A DNA stretch of 64,000 nucleotides from Pseudonocardia autotrophica (GCF_003945385.1 NZ_AP018920.1:3410001-3474000); one strand, 5' to 3'. Positions 52,331 through 61,881 are shown, numbered from the stretch's first letter. Numbers and translations: made by a program. The notes: generated by a model not told the origin, from the sequence alone.

Positions 52331-53452
52331 GTGAACCAGCGCCCTGACCACGGACCACGTCGTCCGAGCGAACCCAGAGTGTCGGTGATCGTACCGACAC
52401 GAAACGAGGCACGGAACCTGGAAGTCGTGCTGCCGGCAGTCGCCGCGGTGCGCCCGGCCGTGCACGAGGTGATCGTCGTCGACGGCAACTCGAAGGACGG
52501 CACCATCGAGACTGCGCAGCGCGTGCTGCCCGGCGTGCGGATCGTGCGCCAGACCCGCAAGGGCAAGGGCAACGCGATGGCCTGTGGTTTCGCCGCCGCG
52601 ACGGGGGACGTGCTGGTCATGTTCGACGCCGACGGCTCGGCCGACCCACAGGAGATCCCGCGGTTCGTCCAGGCGCTGGTCGAGGGGGCCGACTTCGCCA
52701 AGGGCAGCCGTTTCACCAAGGGGGGCGGCAGCGACGACATCACGCTGCTGCGCAAGAGCGGCAACGCCGGGCTGAACCTGGTCGCCAACACGCTGTTCGG
52801 CACCCGGTACACCGACCTCTGCTACGGCTACAACGCGTTCTGGGCCGACATCCTGCCGGTGCTGGACCTGCCCGCGGTGGACATGCCGCCGCATCCCGAC
52901 GGCGGGATGTACTGGGGCGACGGGTTCGAGATCGAGACTCTCCTGAACTGCCGGGTCGCCGCTGCCGGGTTCGGCATCTCCGAGGTGCCGTCGGTGGAGC
53001 GGGAGCGGATGTTCGGCGAGACGAACCTGCGCACCTTCGCCGACGGCACCCGGGTGCTGCGCACCCTCGCGGCCGAGCGCCGCAGGGCCTCCCGCGAGGA
53101 CCAGGCGAGCACCCCGGCCCCGGCCGCCGTCGTCGCCCCCGCCGGGCACCCGGTGAACCGGACGGGCGGGATCAACCCGGCACCGTCCGTCTCCGGGAGC
53201 AGCCCGTCCACCGCTCCGGTGGAGCGTTCGCGCCCGGCTCCGCGCCGTCCGGCCGGCGAGGCGCCGGCCGTTCCGCCGTACCGGCCGCAGCAGGCCCCGC
53301 AGCCGGCCGGTCGCGACCGCCGTGGTCAGGAGGTCGGTGGCGCCGCCGCCGGCGCCGGGTCCGCGCGCGCCGCCACCGCCTCCGCGCAGGACGGGACCGG
53401 CCGTCCCGAGCAGGTCGGCGTGCGGTACGCATGGGGTGAAGAGGCGTCCTGA
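52331..53452 (+). CDS. GT2-family glycosyltransferase (dolichyl-phosphate-mannose-synthase-like)
   Basis: 373 residues. A GT-A domain of about 250 residues: VSVIVPTRNEARNLEVVLPAV, EVIVVDGNSKDGT, MFDADGSADPQEIPRFV (metal-binding DADG) and GDGFEIETLLNCRVAAAG. The C-terminal 110 residues are a disordered Pro/Ala/Arg tail. Relatives include polyprenyl-phosphate sugar transferases. GTG 52331 follows GGGGAGAG. First gene of the plus-strand polysaccharide cluster, separated from the next gene by a 34-nt hairpin. Confidence 0.9.
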   Translation: MNQRPDHGPRRPSEPRVSVIVPTRNEARNLEVVLPAVAAVRPAVHEVIVVDGNSKDGTIETAQRVLPGVRIVRQTRKGKGNAMACGFAAATGDVLVMFDADGSADPQEIPRFVQALVEGADFAKGSRFTKGGGSDDITLLRKSGNAGLNLVANTLFGTRYTDLCYGYNAFWADILPVLDLPAVDMPPHPDGGMYWGDGFEIETLLNCRVAAAGFGISEVPSVERERMFGETNLRTFADGTRVLRTLAAERRRASREDQASTPAPAAVVAPAGHPVNRTGGINPAPSVSGSSPSTAPVERSRPAPRRPAGEAPAVPPYRPQQAPQPAGRDRRGQEVGGAAAGAGSARAATASAQDGTGRPEQVGVRYAWGEEAS

Positions 53453-53488
53453 CGGACCTACCGCGACCCTCGGGGTCGCCGAGACAGC

Positions 53489-53522
53489 CACCGGCGCCCG
53501 TCCGATCGGACGGGCGCCGGTG
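53489..53522. terminator. 34-nt perfect palindromic hairpin
   Basis: CACCGGCGCCCGTCC pairs with GGACGGGCGCCGGTG around a GATC loop, 23 nt before the next gene. It acts as a terminator or as a partial stop separating the GT2 gene from the flippase operon. Confidence 0.75.
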
Positions 53523-53545
53523 ATCGGAAGAAGGGGAGTACCGCG

Positions 53546-53923
53546 GTGAGCGTGCCGTCCGCAGCAGAGCTGACCCGGGCGAGGACCGCGCGTCGTTACG
53601 TGGCGATCCTGTTGGTGCTCGCCGGCGTCATCGCCTGCGTGCTGAACCTGCTGGACGTCAGCGGCGGCGCGCTCGGCGAGTTCCGGCTGCTCATCACGAT
53701 GGGCTTCCTGCTGCTCGGCCCGGGCTGGGCCGCGGCAGGCTTCCTGCGCCGGGCACCCGCGGCACACGTGTGGCTGCTGACCCTCGGCGTCGGCACCGCG
53801 GTCACCCTGATCGGTGGCCAGCTCATGGTGAGCCTCGGGCTCTGGTACCCGAGTGTGGCCCTGTTCCTCGTCACCCTGATCAGCGTCCCGTTCCTGCTCC
53901 GGCACGCGGTGGTCGCACAGTGA
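53546..53923 (+). CDS. Small four-helix membrane protein in polysaccharide cluster
   Basis: 125 residues, four membrane helices: YVAILLVLAGVIACVLNLL, LLITMGFLLLGPGWAAAGFL, HVWLLTLGVGTAVTLIGGQL and SVALFLVTLISVPFLLRH. No family is certain; the GFLLLGPGWA segment resembles DUF1616-like proteins of archaeal and bacterial polysaccharide loci. GTG start with AAGGGGAG 5 nt upstream. Overlaps the flippase gene by 4 nt, so a partner role in export is likely. Confidence 0.8.
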   Translation: MSVPSAAELTRARTARRYVAILLVLAGVIACVLNLLDVSGGALGEFRLLITMGFLLLGPGWAAAGFLRRAPAAHVWLLTLGVGTAVTLIGGQLMVSLGLWYPSVALFLVTLISVPFLLRHAVVAQ

Positions 53924-55632
53924 AGCCGGTCGGGCCGGCGCGCACCCGCCGTGATGCGGGCGCCCCCGGTCCCGGCCAGCCCCCCGGCCCGCAGGCGCCG
54001 GACGGCGACGGGACCCGGGCGCTGCCCGCCCGCCGCACCCGGTCCGGCGTCGACACCCGCGACCCCTACGCCGATCCGGAGACGGCCGCGCTGCCCTCCT
54101 CGGCTCCCACCGCTCCGCTCACCGGCCGCGATCCGGGGCCCGGCGCACCGCTGGAACCGGGTACCGGCCCGGATGCGCCCACCCAGCGGCTGGAGATCGC
54201 ACACGCCCGCGCGCGCTCGCGCCACCTGGCCGAGCAGCGCACCGAGTACCTGCCGATCGTCGGCCTGCGCGGCCCGGGGGAGAACCCGCCCCCGCCGCCC
54301 TCCGACGGCCCCGGCGACGGTCCCGGCGGTGGCGACGACGACGACGGTGGGGGCAGCAGGCACTCCCGCAACGGCGGGATCGGCGACGGGATCGCGCTGA
54401 CCCTGTGCTCGGCGTTCGGCTCGGTCGCCGGTCTGCTCGGCGTACTGATCGCCGCGCGGATCATGCCGCAGGCCGAGGTCGGCCGGGCATCGGAGTTCGT
54501 CTCCGCGTTCCAGCTGATCGGCGGGATGGCGCAGCTCAACCTCGGCCTGGGCCTGATGCGCTGGCTGCCCGGCGCCGGGCGCAAGTCGGTCCGGCTGACC
54601 TTCGGGGCGCTGCTGCTCATCATGCCGCTGTCCGGGCTGATCGGCCTGGTCTACGGCGTCATCGTGCCGCGGATCGCGGAGACCGCGGGCGGCGGGAGCA
54701 TCGGGCTCGGCCTGCTGGTGCTGGTGCTCACCTGTGCCGGATGGGGCGTGTTCGTCGTACACGACTTCGTGATGGTCGCAATCGGGAAACCGTGGGTCGC
54801 GGTCTGGCGCAACGGCACGTTCGCGGTCATCCGGATCGTGCTGCTGCTCGCGTTCGGCGCCTCCCTGCACTCGCAGGCGATGGTGCTGTCCTGGGCGATC
54901 CCGGTGGTGCTGTGGGTGGCCGCGGGCACCGCGATGCTCTGGTACATGACCCGGCGCTTCGCCGCGTCCGGCGGCCCGGGGATCGTCCCGAGCCGGGCCG
55001 AGGCGATCGCGTTCCTCGCGCCGACCGCCCTGGCCCAGTGCGGCAACGCGCTGCTCTACAACCAGGTGCCGCTGTTCGCGAACATCCGGATGGGCAACGA
55101 GGTCGGCGCGGTCTTCTTCATCTGCTGGCAGGCCGTCACCGTGATCGACCTGGCCGCGACGTTCTTCACGAACTCGCTGGCCGTGCAGACCGCCCGCGAG
55201 CCGCACCGGGCCGAGGAATTCGCCCGGCTCGCCCGCCGCCGGATGATCATCCTGTTCGTCCCGGTCCTCGCACTGGGTGCCGCGCTCGGCTACCCGGTGC
55301 TCTCGCTGCTCGGCCAGGGCTACGCCGAGGGAGCCCCGGCGCTGGCCGTGCTGATGGTCGGCCTGCTCTTCCGGCTGATCGTCGTGTTCGAGCTGGCCCG
55401 CAGGCAGGCCGACGGCGACGGCATGGGCTACGCGAAGATCCAGCTGTTGAACACCGGCATGGTCGTCGTGTTCGCCGGACTGGTCCCGCTGCCCGACCCG
55501 GCGACCACGTCCGTCAGCATGATGATGCTGCCGGTGGTCCTGGGATACGTCGGTGCGCAGCTACTGTGCGCCCTCGCGCTCAGATTCGTACCGGCGTGGA
55601 ACCGCCGGAGCACCTCGGAGGTGAAGTCGTGA
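53920..55632 (+). CDS. Wzx-type polysaccharide flippase (MATE/MOP superfamily)
   Basis: 570 residues. The first 150 are disordered (Pro/Gly/Arg/Asp-rich). Then come about twelve or more membrane helices typical of MOP exporters: GIALTLCSAFGSVAGLLGVLIAARIMP, EFVSAFQLIGGMAQLNLGLGLMRWLPGAG, PTALAQCGNALLYNQVPLFANIRMG. Such proteins move lipid-linked sugars across the membrane. Coupled by 4-nt overlaps to genes on both sides. The long N-terminal tail is unusual for Wzx and may interact with envelope enzymes. Confidence 0.88.
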   Translation: MKPVGPARTRRDAGAPGPGQPPGPQAPDGDGTRALPARRTRSGVDTRDPYADPETAALPSSAPTAPLTGRDPGPGAPLEPGTGPDAPTQRLEIAHARARSRHLAEQRTEYLPIVGLRGPGENPPPPPSDGPGDGPGGGDDDDGGGSRHSRNGGIGDGIALTLCSAFGSVAGLLGVLIAARIMPQAEVGRASEFVSAFQLIGGMAQLNLGLGLMRWLPGAGRKSVRLTFGALLLIMPLSGLIGLVYGVIVPRIAETAGGGSIGLGLLVLVLTCAGWGVFVVHDFVMVAIGKPWVAVWRNGTFAVIRIVLLLAFGASLHSQAMVLSWAIPVVLWVAAGTAMLWYMTRRFAASGGPGIVPSRAEAIAFLAPTALAQCGNALLYNQVPLFANIRMGNEVGAVFFICWQAVTVIDLAATFFTNSLAVQTAREPHRAEEFARLARRRMIILFVPVLALGAALGYPVLSLLGQGYAEGAPALAVLMVGLLFRLIVVFELARRQADGDGMGYAKIQLLNTGMVVVFAGLVPLPDPATTSVSMMMLPVVLGYVGAQLLCALALRFVPAWNRRSTSEVKS

Positions 55633-57692
55633 CGTCGGAGACCCGCCGGACGGGCGAACCCGACCCGTCCGCCCGGTCCCGGGACACGGGAGCCGACGCG
55701 GCCGTGGCCGCGTCGGCCCGGCCCGCCGAGGCGAGCCCGAGCGAGCGGACCCAGCACCTGCGCGCACCCGGACCCGACTCGCCGACGACGGCGGTCCGCG
55801 GCCCGGTGCCACGCCCCGCCGGTGACGGCCCCCCGCCCCCGCCGCCCCCGGCGCCGGGACCCACGGAACCGCTGTCCCCGCTGTGGGTCTGGGGCGCTCC
55901 CGTGCTCGCGATCCTCGCGGTGCTGCTGCTTCCGCTGGCCGCAGCCACCACCGACCTCTCCGACATGGACGGCTGGGGCCTGGCCGCGGTGCTCAGCCCG
56001 TTCGGCTGGCTGGCGGTCGCCCTCGCGGTGGCCTGCTGCGTGGTCGAGCTCTGGTCGCCCCGCCCGCGGATCCCGATGCTCGGCGCGGCGACCGGTGTCC
56101 TGATCCTGTGCTCGACCGGTATGCCCTCGGTCGTCCAGCCGCAGGCCCGGTTCACCACCGCCTGGCTGATCTCCGGCTTCGTCGATGCGGTCGCGGGCAA
56201 CGGCGTGCCGCCGACCGGCGTGGACGCCCGGTTCTACTGGCCGGCGTTCTTCGCCCAGTGGGCCTGGTTCCGGGACGCCGCCGGCGCCGACCAGCTCGAC
56301 GTGATCCTGCGCTGGTACCCGCCCGCGGTCGTCGCGGTGTGGGCGATCGGCGTCTATGCGCTCGCCCGCTCGATGCTGGGCGGCACCCGCGCACCGTGGG
56401 TGGCGGCCTGGCTGTTCGTCGGCCTGAACTGGATCGAGCAGGACTACTTCTCCCCGCAGGCCACCGCGATCGTGCTGATGCTGACCGTGCTGACCTTCGC
56501 GCTCGGTCCGCTGGCGACCCGCCGGGTCGACAACGCGGGAGGCTCGGTCTGGCCACGGCCACATCGGGGGGCACCTCCGCTGCCCCGGTGGCGACGCTGG
56601 CTGGTCAGCGCGATGACTCCGCCGAACGCGCCGACGCTGCCGGCGAGGCAGCTGCTGCTGATCTACTTCTGCGCGTCGCTGTGCCTCATCGCGCTGGCCC
56701 CGACGCACCAGCTCACCCCGTTCGCGATCATCGGCCAGCTGGTGGTGCTCGCGATCGTCGGCCGGTTCCGCGGCCGTGGCCTGGTGACCGTCGCGACGTT
56801 CGCGGTCATCGTGTTCGTGCTCATCTCGGCCCGGGACTTCTGGCTCACCCAGATCACCATGATCACCGGGGCGTCCGGCGACGCCGGCGCGATCGAGGCG
56901 GGCTTCTTCGAGCGGCTGCAGGGTGACCAGGGGCAGCTGGCGGTCAAGCTGCTGCGCGCGATCATGCCGGGCCTGACCTGGCTGCTCGCGATCGCCGGTG
57001 CCTGGGTGTACTGGAAGCGGCGCCGCGACCTGGTGCCGATCGCGCTGGCCGGCATCCCGATGGCGATGGCCGTCGTGCAGAGCTACGGCGGCGAGCTGCT
57101 GTTCCGCGTCATCCTCTACGGGCTGCCGATCCTGACGATCCTGTCGGTGGACGCGCTGCGCGCGTTCGCCCGGGTGAACCGCAAGCGGGAGTACCTGTTC
57201 GCGGGCGCGATGCTGCTGCTGTTCCCGCTGCTGATCCTGATCCGCGGCGGCAACGACGCCTATCTCGACGTCACCACGCAGGACGTCGAGATGACCCGCC
57301 AGGCCTACGCCGAGGCGCCACCGGGCTCCACGGTGCAACCGCTCGCGACGGTCGGCCCGTACGCCGTCGAAGGCGTCGGGGAGCACAACAACATGGCCTC
57401 CGGCGGTGACGGTTGCGCGATCCTGGCGGCCGACCCGTTCCGGTGCATCGACCTGGTCCAGCCGGACACGCTGCTCTTCTACCAGTCGATCGAGAAGCAG
57501 GGCACCGTGCTGAACGACCAGCCGGAGGGCTGGACGCTCGCGATCCGCGAGCAGTTGATCGCGTCCGGCCAGTACCGCGCGACCTACGAGAACGGCTTCA
57601 ACGCGATCCTGGTCCGCAACGCGCCGGCCCCGGTCCCCGGCGCTCCGGCGCCGGAGCCCGCGCCGGGCGCGGAGGGGGTGCCCGCACCGTGA
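55629..57692 (+). CDS. Large multi-pass membrane protein, GT-C/polysaccharide polymerase-like
   Basis: 687 residues. A disordered N-terminal 90 residues (Pro run near residue 75) precedes ten or more membrane helices. Loop motifs such as GVDARFYWPAFFAQWAWFRDAAGAD and NWIEQDYFSPQATAI lie on the outer side, as in GT-C transferases and Wzy-like polymerases. A C-terminal soluble part of about 130 residues contains DVTTQDVEMTRQAYAEAPPG. Context with flippase and GT2 genes suggests polymerisation or addition of the last sugar. The precise family is not recognised. Confidence 0.8.
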   Translation: MTSETRRTGEPDPSARSRDTGADAAVAASARPAEASPSERTQHLRAPGPDSPTTAVRGPVPRPAGDGPPPPPPPAPGPTEPLSPLWVWGAPVLAILAVLLLPLAAATTDLSDMDGWGLAAVLSPFGWLAVALAVACCVVELWSPRPRIPMLGAATGVLILCSTGMPSVVQPQARFTTAWLISGFVDAVAGNGVPPTGVDARFYWPAFFAQWAWFRDAAGADQLDVILRWYPPAVVAVWAIGVYALARSMLGGTRAPWVAAWLFVGLNWIEQDYFSPQATAIVLMLTVLTFALGPLATRRVDNAGGSVWPRPHRGAPPLPRWRRWLVSAMTPPNAPTLPARQLLLIYFCASLCLIALAPTHQLTPFAIIGQLVVLAIVGRFRGRGLVTVATFAVIVFVLISARDFWLTQITMITGASGDAGAIEAGFFERLQGDQGQLAVKLLRAIMPGLTWLLAIAGAWVYWKRRRDLVPIALAGIPMAMAVVQSYGGELLFRVILYGLPILTILSVDALRAFARVNRKREYLFAGAMLLLFPLLILIRGGNDAYLDVTTQDVEMTRQAYAEAPPGSTVQPLATVGPYAVEGVGEHNNMASGGDGCAILAADPFRCIDLVQPDTLLFYQSIEKQGTVLNDQPEGWTLAIREQLIASGQYRATYENGFNAILVRNAPAPVPGAPAPEPAPGAEGVPAP

Positions 57693-58039
57693 ACGGATTC
57701 GTCCTGACCTGGATCGTGTTCGGCGTGATGCTGGCGCTGTTCGCGGCCCGCGCCTGGGTGGTCGAGAGCAACCGTGGGCGGCTGACCACGGCCGGCTCCG
57801 CCCAGCGCGGTCTGACCGCTGCGGTGGCCGGATCGGTGGTCGTGCTGGTCGTGATGCTGACCTTCAACGGTGGCGTGACGCTGGTCGATCTGCTGATAAA
57901 CGGTGAGGCGGAGCTGACGACGCCGGCGGACGCGGCGACCGGTGGAGCGGGCCCGGGTGAGGCTCCGGTCGATCCGGCGGCACCGCCGGCGGCCGATCCC
58001 GCGGCACCGCCGGCGGCCGATCCGCCACCGGCGCCCTGA
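57689..58039 (+). CDS. Small two-helix membrane protein with Pro/Ala tail
   Basis: 116 residues. Helices NGFVLTWIVFGVMLALFAARAW and LTAAVAGSVVVLVVMLTFNGGV are followed by a 45-residue Ala/Pro/Asp tail with repeated APPAADP. No known family. It overlaps the previous gene by 4 nt and is the last of the cluster; a strong terminator lies just after it. Confidence 0.75.
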   Translation: MNGFVLTWIVFGVMLALFAARAWVVESNRGRLTTAGSAQRGLTAAVAGSVVVLVVMLTFNGGVTLVDLLINGEAELTTPADAATGGAGPGEAPVDPAAPPAADPAAPPAADPPPAP

Positions 58040-58057
58040 CCTGCCGGAGGACCTGAG

Positions 58058-58103
58058 ACGACGACGGGGCCCGGTGCCGATCGGCACCGGGCCCCGTCGT
58101 CGT
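58058..58103. terminator. Very strong 46-nt palindromic terminator
   Basis: ACGACGACGGGGCCCGGTGCC (two bases past the arm shown at 58058) folds back perfectly on 58083-58103 around GATC, then TTGTC. Closes the polysaccharide operon and serves the convergent dehydrogenase gene. Confidence 0.85.
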
Positions 58104-58127
58104 TGTCGTGCTCGTGGCCGGCGATCC

Positions 58128-59600
58128 TCAGCCGCTGAAGCCGATCGCGACGTACTTGGTCTCCAGGAACTCGTCGATCCCGACGTTGCCGCCCTCACGG
58201 CCGAGACCGGACTCCTTCACCCCACCGAACGGGGCCGCCGGGTTCGACACCAGCCCGGTGTTCAGGCCGATCATGCCGCTCTCCAGGTTCTCGGCGATCC
58301 GCAGCGCCCGGTTCAGGTCCCGGGTGTACACGTAGTTGACCAGCCCGAACTCGGTCGCGTTGGCCGCGTCGAGCGCCTCGGACTCGCTGTCCACCACGGT
58401 GATCGGCGCGACCGGGCCGAAGATCTCCTCGTGGTTGAGCCGGGAGTCCGCCGGGACGTCGGTGAGCACGGTCGGCGGGTAGAAGTAGCCGGGGCCGTCG
58501 TGCGCGGTGCCGCCGATGGCGACACTCGCGCCGTTCGCGACCGCATCGGCAACCAGGTCGGTGACCTTGTCCCGGCCCTTCGCGTCGATCAGCGGGCCGA
58601 CGTTCACGCCCTCCTCGGTGCCCCGGCCGACCTTCAGCGCACCCATCCGCTCGGCGAGCTTCGCGGTGAACTCCTCGACCACGCCGCGCTGGACGTAGAA
58701 GCGGTTCGCGGCGGTGCACGCCTCGCCCATGTTCCGCATCTTCGCGACCATCGCGCCCTCGATCGCGGCGTCCACGTCGGCGTCGTCGAGCACGATGAAC
58801 GACGCGTTGCCGCCGAGCTCCAGCGAGCTGCGCAGCACCTTGTCCGCGGCCTGCTCCAGGAGCTTCTTGCCGACCGGCGTCGACCCGGTGAAGGAGATCT
58901 TCCGGGCCCGCCCGTCGCGGATGATCGGCTCCATCACCGCACCCGCGTCGGTCGCGTTGATGACGTTCAGCGCCCCGTCGGGCAGCCCGGCGTCGGCGAG
59001 CACCTGGGCGAACGCCAGCATGGTCAGCGGTGTCTGCGGCGCGGGCTTGATGATCGACGCGCAGCCGGCGGCGATCGCCGGCGCGATCTTGCGGGTGCCC
59101 ATCGCGAGCGGGAAGTTCCACGGCGTCACGAACACGCACACGCCGACCGGCTGGCGGATCGTCAGGAAGCGGGTCAGGCCGTTCGGCGCGACCTGGTAGC
59201 CGCCGTCGATCCGGACGGCCTCCTCGGCGAACCAGCGCAGGAACTCCGAGGCGTAGACGACCTCGCCCTTCGCCTCGGCGAGCGGCTTGCCCATCTCCAG
59301 CGTCATCAGCATGGCCAGGTCGTCGGCCCGCTCGTGCAGCAGCTGGTAGGCGCGGTAGAGGATCTCGCTGCGCTGCCGGGGCGGGAGCGCAGCGATCCCG
59401 GGCTGGGCGGCGTGCGCCGCCGCGAGTGCGTCCATCCCGTCTGCCGGGGAGGCGTCGGCGACCTCGGTCAGCACCTCACCGGTGGACGGATCCTCGACGG
59501 TGGCGGTCGCTCCGTTCTCCGCCGATCGCCACGTCCCGCCGATGAACAGTCCGGTCGGGACGGCCTCCAGAACCTTGCGCTCGTCCGCAGTGGTCGTCAT
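58128..59600 (-). CDS. gabD: Aldehyde dehydrogenase, succinate-semialdehyde dehydrogenase type
   Basis: 490 residues. Catalytic Cys is in NMGEACTAANRF and Glu in LELGGNASFIVLDDADVD. The cofactor region has FTGSTPVGKKLL, and the C-terminal GLNTGLVSNPAAPFGGVKESGLGREGG is typical of GabD-type enzymes. It oxidises succinic semialdehyde or a similar omega-semialdehyde to the acid. No GABA transaminase is adjacent, so substrate rests on family resemblance. TACCTT 6 nt before the ATG suggests a leaderless start. Confidence 0.9.
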   Translation of the reverse strand: MTTTADERKVLEAVPTGLFIGGTWRSAENGATATVEDPSTGEVLTEVADASPADGMDALAAAHAAQPGIAALPPRQRSEILYRAYQLLHERADDLAMLMTLEMGKPLAEAKGEVVYASEFLRWFAEEAVRIDGGYQVAPNGLTRFLTIRQPVGVCVFVTPWNFPLAMGTRKIAPAIAAGCASIIKPAPQTPLTMLAFAQVLADAGLPDGALNVINATDAGAVMEPIIRDGRARKISFTGSTPVGKKLLEQAADKVLRSSLELGGNASFIVLDDADVDAAIEGAMVAKMRNMGEACTAANRFYVQRGVVEEFTAKLAERMGALKVGRGTEEGVNVGPLIDAKGRDKVTDLVADAVANGASVAIGGTAHDGPGYFYPPTVLTDVPADSRLNHEEIFGPVAPITVVDSESEALDAANATEFGLVNYVYTRDLNRALRIAENLESGMIGLNTGLVSNPAAPFGGVKESGLGREGGNVGIDEFLETKYVAIGFSG

Positions 59601-59606
59601 GGCCGC

Positions 59607-59612
59607 AAGGTA
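59607..59612 (-). promoter_or_regulatory. -10 element of leaderless gabD-like gene
   Basis: TACCTT on the minus strand, ending 6 nt before the ATG at 59600. Confidence 0.5.
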
Positions 59613-59665
59613 CCCCGGTGAGTCGTCCCATAGACAGGCGCGGCGGGGATCACCGGAAGGCCATC

Positions 59666-60865
59666 ATGGCCCCCGTGGCAGGAGCATCGACGACGCTGAC
59701 CCGGTTGCCCGAACTCGTCCCCGAACCGGTCGATCTACCGGAGAGCCTGGCCGGGCTCCGGGCGGAGGTCCGGGCGTTCCTGGCAGCCGAGCGGGCCGCC
59801 GGGGCGTGGACCCCCCGGGCCGACGTGTGGCTCTCCGGCTGGGACGAGGGTTTCTCGAAGCGGCTGGGCGAGCGCGGCTGGCTGGGCATGACCATCCCCC
59901 CGGAGTACGGCGGGCACGGGCGTGGCGCGCTGGAGCGCTACGTCGTGACCGAGGAGCTGCTGGCGGCCGGCGCGCCGGTGGCCGCGCACTGGATCGCCGA
60001 CCGGCAGATCGGCCCGTCGCTGCTGCGGCACGGCACCGAGGAGCAGCGGCAGGCGTTCCTGCCCGGGATCGCCCGCGGCGAGATCTACTTCGGGATCGGG
60101 ATGTCGGAACCGGACTCCGGTTCCGACCTGGCGTCGGTCCGGACCAGGGCGACCCGGGTCGACGGCGGCTGGGAGCTGTCCGGCACGAAGGTGTGGACCT
60201 CGGGCGCGCACCATGCGCACGCCTTCTTCGCGCTGGTCCGGACCGAACCGCGCGACGACGCGCACCGGCACGCCGGGCTGTCCCAGTTCCTGGTCGAGCT
60301 GGACCGGCCCGGCGTCGAGATCCGGCCGATCCCGCTGCTCACCGGCGCGCACCACTTCAACGAGGTGGTGTTCGACAAGGTCTTCATCCCGGATTCTCGG
60401 GTCTTCGGTGAGCTGGGCAACGGCTGGGCACAGGTGACCGGCGAGCTCGCGTTCGAGCGGTCCGGCCCGGAGCGGTTCCTGTCCACCTATCCGCTGCTCG
60501 CGGCGCTGGTCGGGGAGCTGACCGCGGCCGGTGCGGTGGACCCGGGCACCCGGCGCCGGATCGGCTCGCTGGTCTCCCGGGTGTGGACGCTGCGCGCCAT
60601 GTCGCTCGCGGTCGCCGGGGCGCTGGAGTCCGGTGCGGCCCCGGAGCTGGCCGCCGCGCTGGTCAAGGACCTCGGCACCCGCTACGAGAACGAGATCGTC
60701 GACGCGGCCCGGCTGCTGGTGGACACCCCACCGGATCCGGGTGCGGAGAGCGGGTTCGCCCGGCTGCTCGCCGACGCCGTGCTGCACGCCCCCGGCTTCA
60801 CGCTGCGCGGCGGCACCAACGAGGTCCTGCGCGGCATCGTCGCGCGGGGGATGGGACTGCGCTGA
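59666..60865 (+). CDS. Acyl-CoA dehydrogenase, large-type subunit
   Basis: 399 residues. LGMTIPPEYGGHGRGALERYVVTEELLAAGAP, FGIGMSEPDSGSDLASVRTRAT (FAD contact) and LSGTKVWTSGAHHAHAFFALVRT are canonical. The C-terminal region ends FTLRGGTNEVLRGIVARGMGL; the catalytic base is not where MCAD has it. Such genes occur in pairs encoding heterotetramers (FadE-type, steroid or alicyclic side-chain degradation), and the next gene is the partner. ATG 59666 has GGAAGG 5 nt upstream; the frame is open to GTG 59618. Confidence 0.9.
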   Translation: MAPVAGASTTLTRLPELVPEPVDLPESLAGLRAEVRAFLAAERAAGAWTPRADVWLSGWDEGFSKRLGERGWLGMTIPPEYGGHGRGALERYVVTEELLAAGAPVAAHWIADRQIGPSLLRHGTEEQRQAFLPGIARGEIYFGIGMSEPDSGSDLASVRTRATRVDGGWELSGTKVWTSGAHHAHAFFALVRTEPRDDAHRHAGLSQFLVELDRPGVEIRPIPLLTGAHHFNEVVFDKVFIPDSRVFGELGNGWAQVTGELAFERSGPERFLSTYPLLAALVGELTAAGAVDPGTRRRIGSLVSRVWTLRAMSLAVAGALESGAAPELAAALVKDLGTRYENEIVDAARLLVDTPPDPGAESGFARLLADAVLHAPGFTLRGGTNEVLRGIVARGMGLR

Positions 60866-61875
60866 TGGCCCGCAACGCCGAGCTCGCAGAACTCGCCGAG
60901 TCGATCTTCGCGGCGTCCTACGACAAGGGCGCGACGGGTCTCGACACCGCCGCCTGGAAGGCCTGCGCGGAGTCCGGGCTGACCACGCTCACCGATCCCG
61001 AGGTGGGCGGCACCCTGGAGGACTCGGCCGTGCTGCTGGAGGCGGCGGGCGCCTGGGCGGCCCGGGTCCCGCTCGCCGAGACCGACCTGCTCGGCGGCTG
61101 GCTGGCCCGGGCGGCCGATCTGGCGGCGCCGGACGGGCCGTCGGTCGCGGTGACCGGATCGGCCGCCGCGGGTGCCGGCGACACCGTGTCGGTGGAGCTG
61201 GCGCGGGTGCCGTGGGGCCGGGCACTGGTCGCCGTCGTGCTGCTCGACGGTGACCGGGTGCTGGTGCTGGACACCGCGGACGCCGCGGTGACCGAGGGCG
61301 CCAACATCGCCGAGGAGCCCCGGGACACCCTGACCTTCACCGGCGTCACGCCGGTCGCGAGCGGGGCCGCCCCGGCGGGTGCCGCCGAGGAGCTGGCGCT
61401 GCGCGCCGCGCTCGCCCGGTCGCTGCTGCTGGCCGGGGCCGCCCGCGGGGCACTCGCCCGGTCGATCGGCTACGCGGGGGAGCGGCAGCAGTTCGGCCGT
61501 CCGATCGCGCGCTTCCAGGCCGTCCAGCAGATGCTCGCCGAGGCCGGCTCGGAGGTCGCCGCGGCCGCCGCGTCGTCCGCCGCGGCCGCCCGTACCGCGC
61601 GGACCGCGGGCTTCGCCGATCCGGCGACGGTGTTCGCGGTCGCCGCCGCGAAGTCCCGGTGCGGGGAGGCAGCCACCGCCGTCGCGCGGATCGCGCACCA
61701 GGTGCACGGCGCGATCGGCTTCACCCGTGAGCACGACCTGCGACTGGTCAGCACCCGGCTGTGGGCCTGGCGGGACGAGGACGGCAACGAGGCGTACTGG
61801 AACGACCGGGTCGGCGAGCTGGCCCTGCGGGCCGGCGCCGACGGGCTCTGGCCACTGGTGACCGGGCGGCCGTGA
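60865..61875 (+). CDS. Acyl-CoA dehydrogenase, small-type partner subunit
   Basis: 336 residues, shorter and more divergent than its partner. The C-terminal helical domain keeps GYAGERQQFGRPIARFQAVQQMLAEA and RIAHQVHGAIGFTREHDL, while the N-terminal FAD half is degenerate (no SEPDSGSD motif). This is typical of the second subunit of heteromeric acyl-CoA dehydrogenases. Its ATG overlaps the partner's stop codon, so the two are made together. Substrate unknown. Confidence 0.88.
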   Translation: MARNAELAELAESIFAASYDKGATGLDTAAWKACAESGLTTLTDPEVGGTLEDSAVLLEAAGAWAARVPLAETDLLGGWLARAADLAAPDGPSVAVTGSAAAGAGDTVSVELARVPWGRALVAVVLLDGDRVLVLDTADAAVTEGANIAEEPRDTLTFTGVTPVASGAAPAGAAEELALRAALARSLLLAGAARGALARSIGYAGERQQFGRPIARFQAVQQMLAEAGSEVAAAAASSAAAARTARTAGFADPATVFAVAAAKSRCGEAATAVARIAHQVHGAIGFTREHDLRLVSTRLWAWRDEDGNEAYWNDRVGELALRAGADGLWPLVTGRP

Positions 61876-61881
61876 GCGGGT

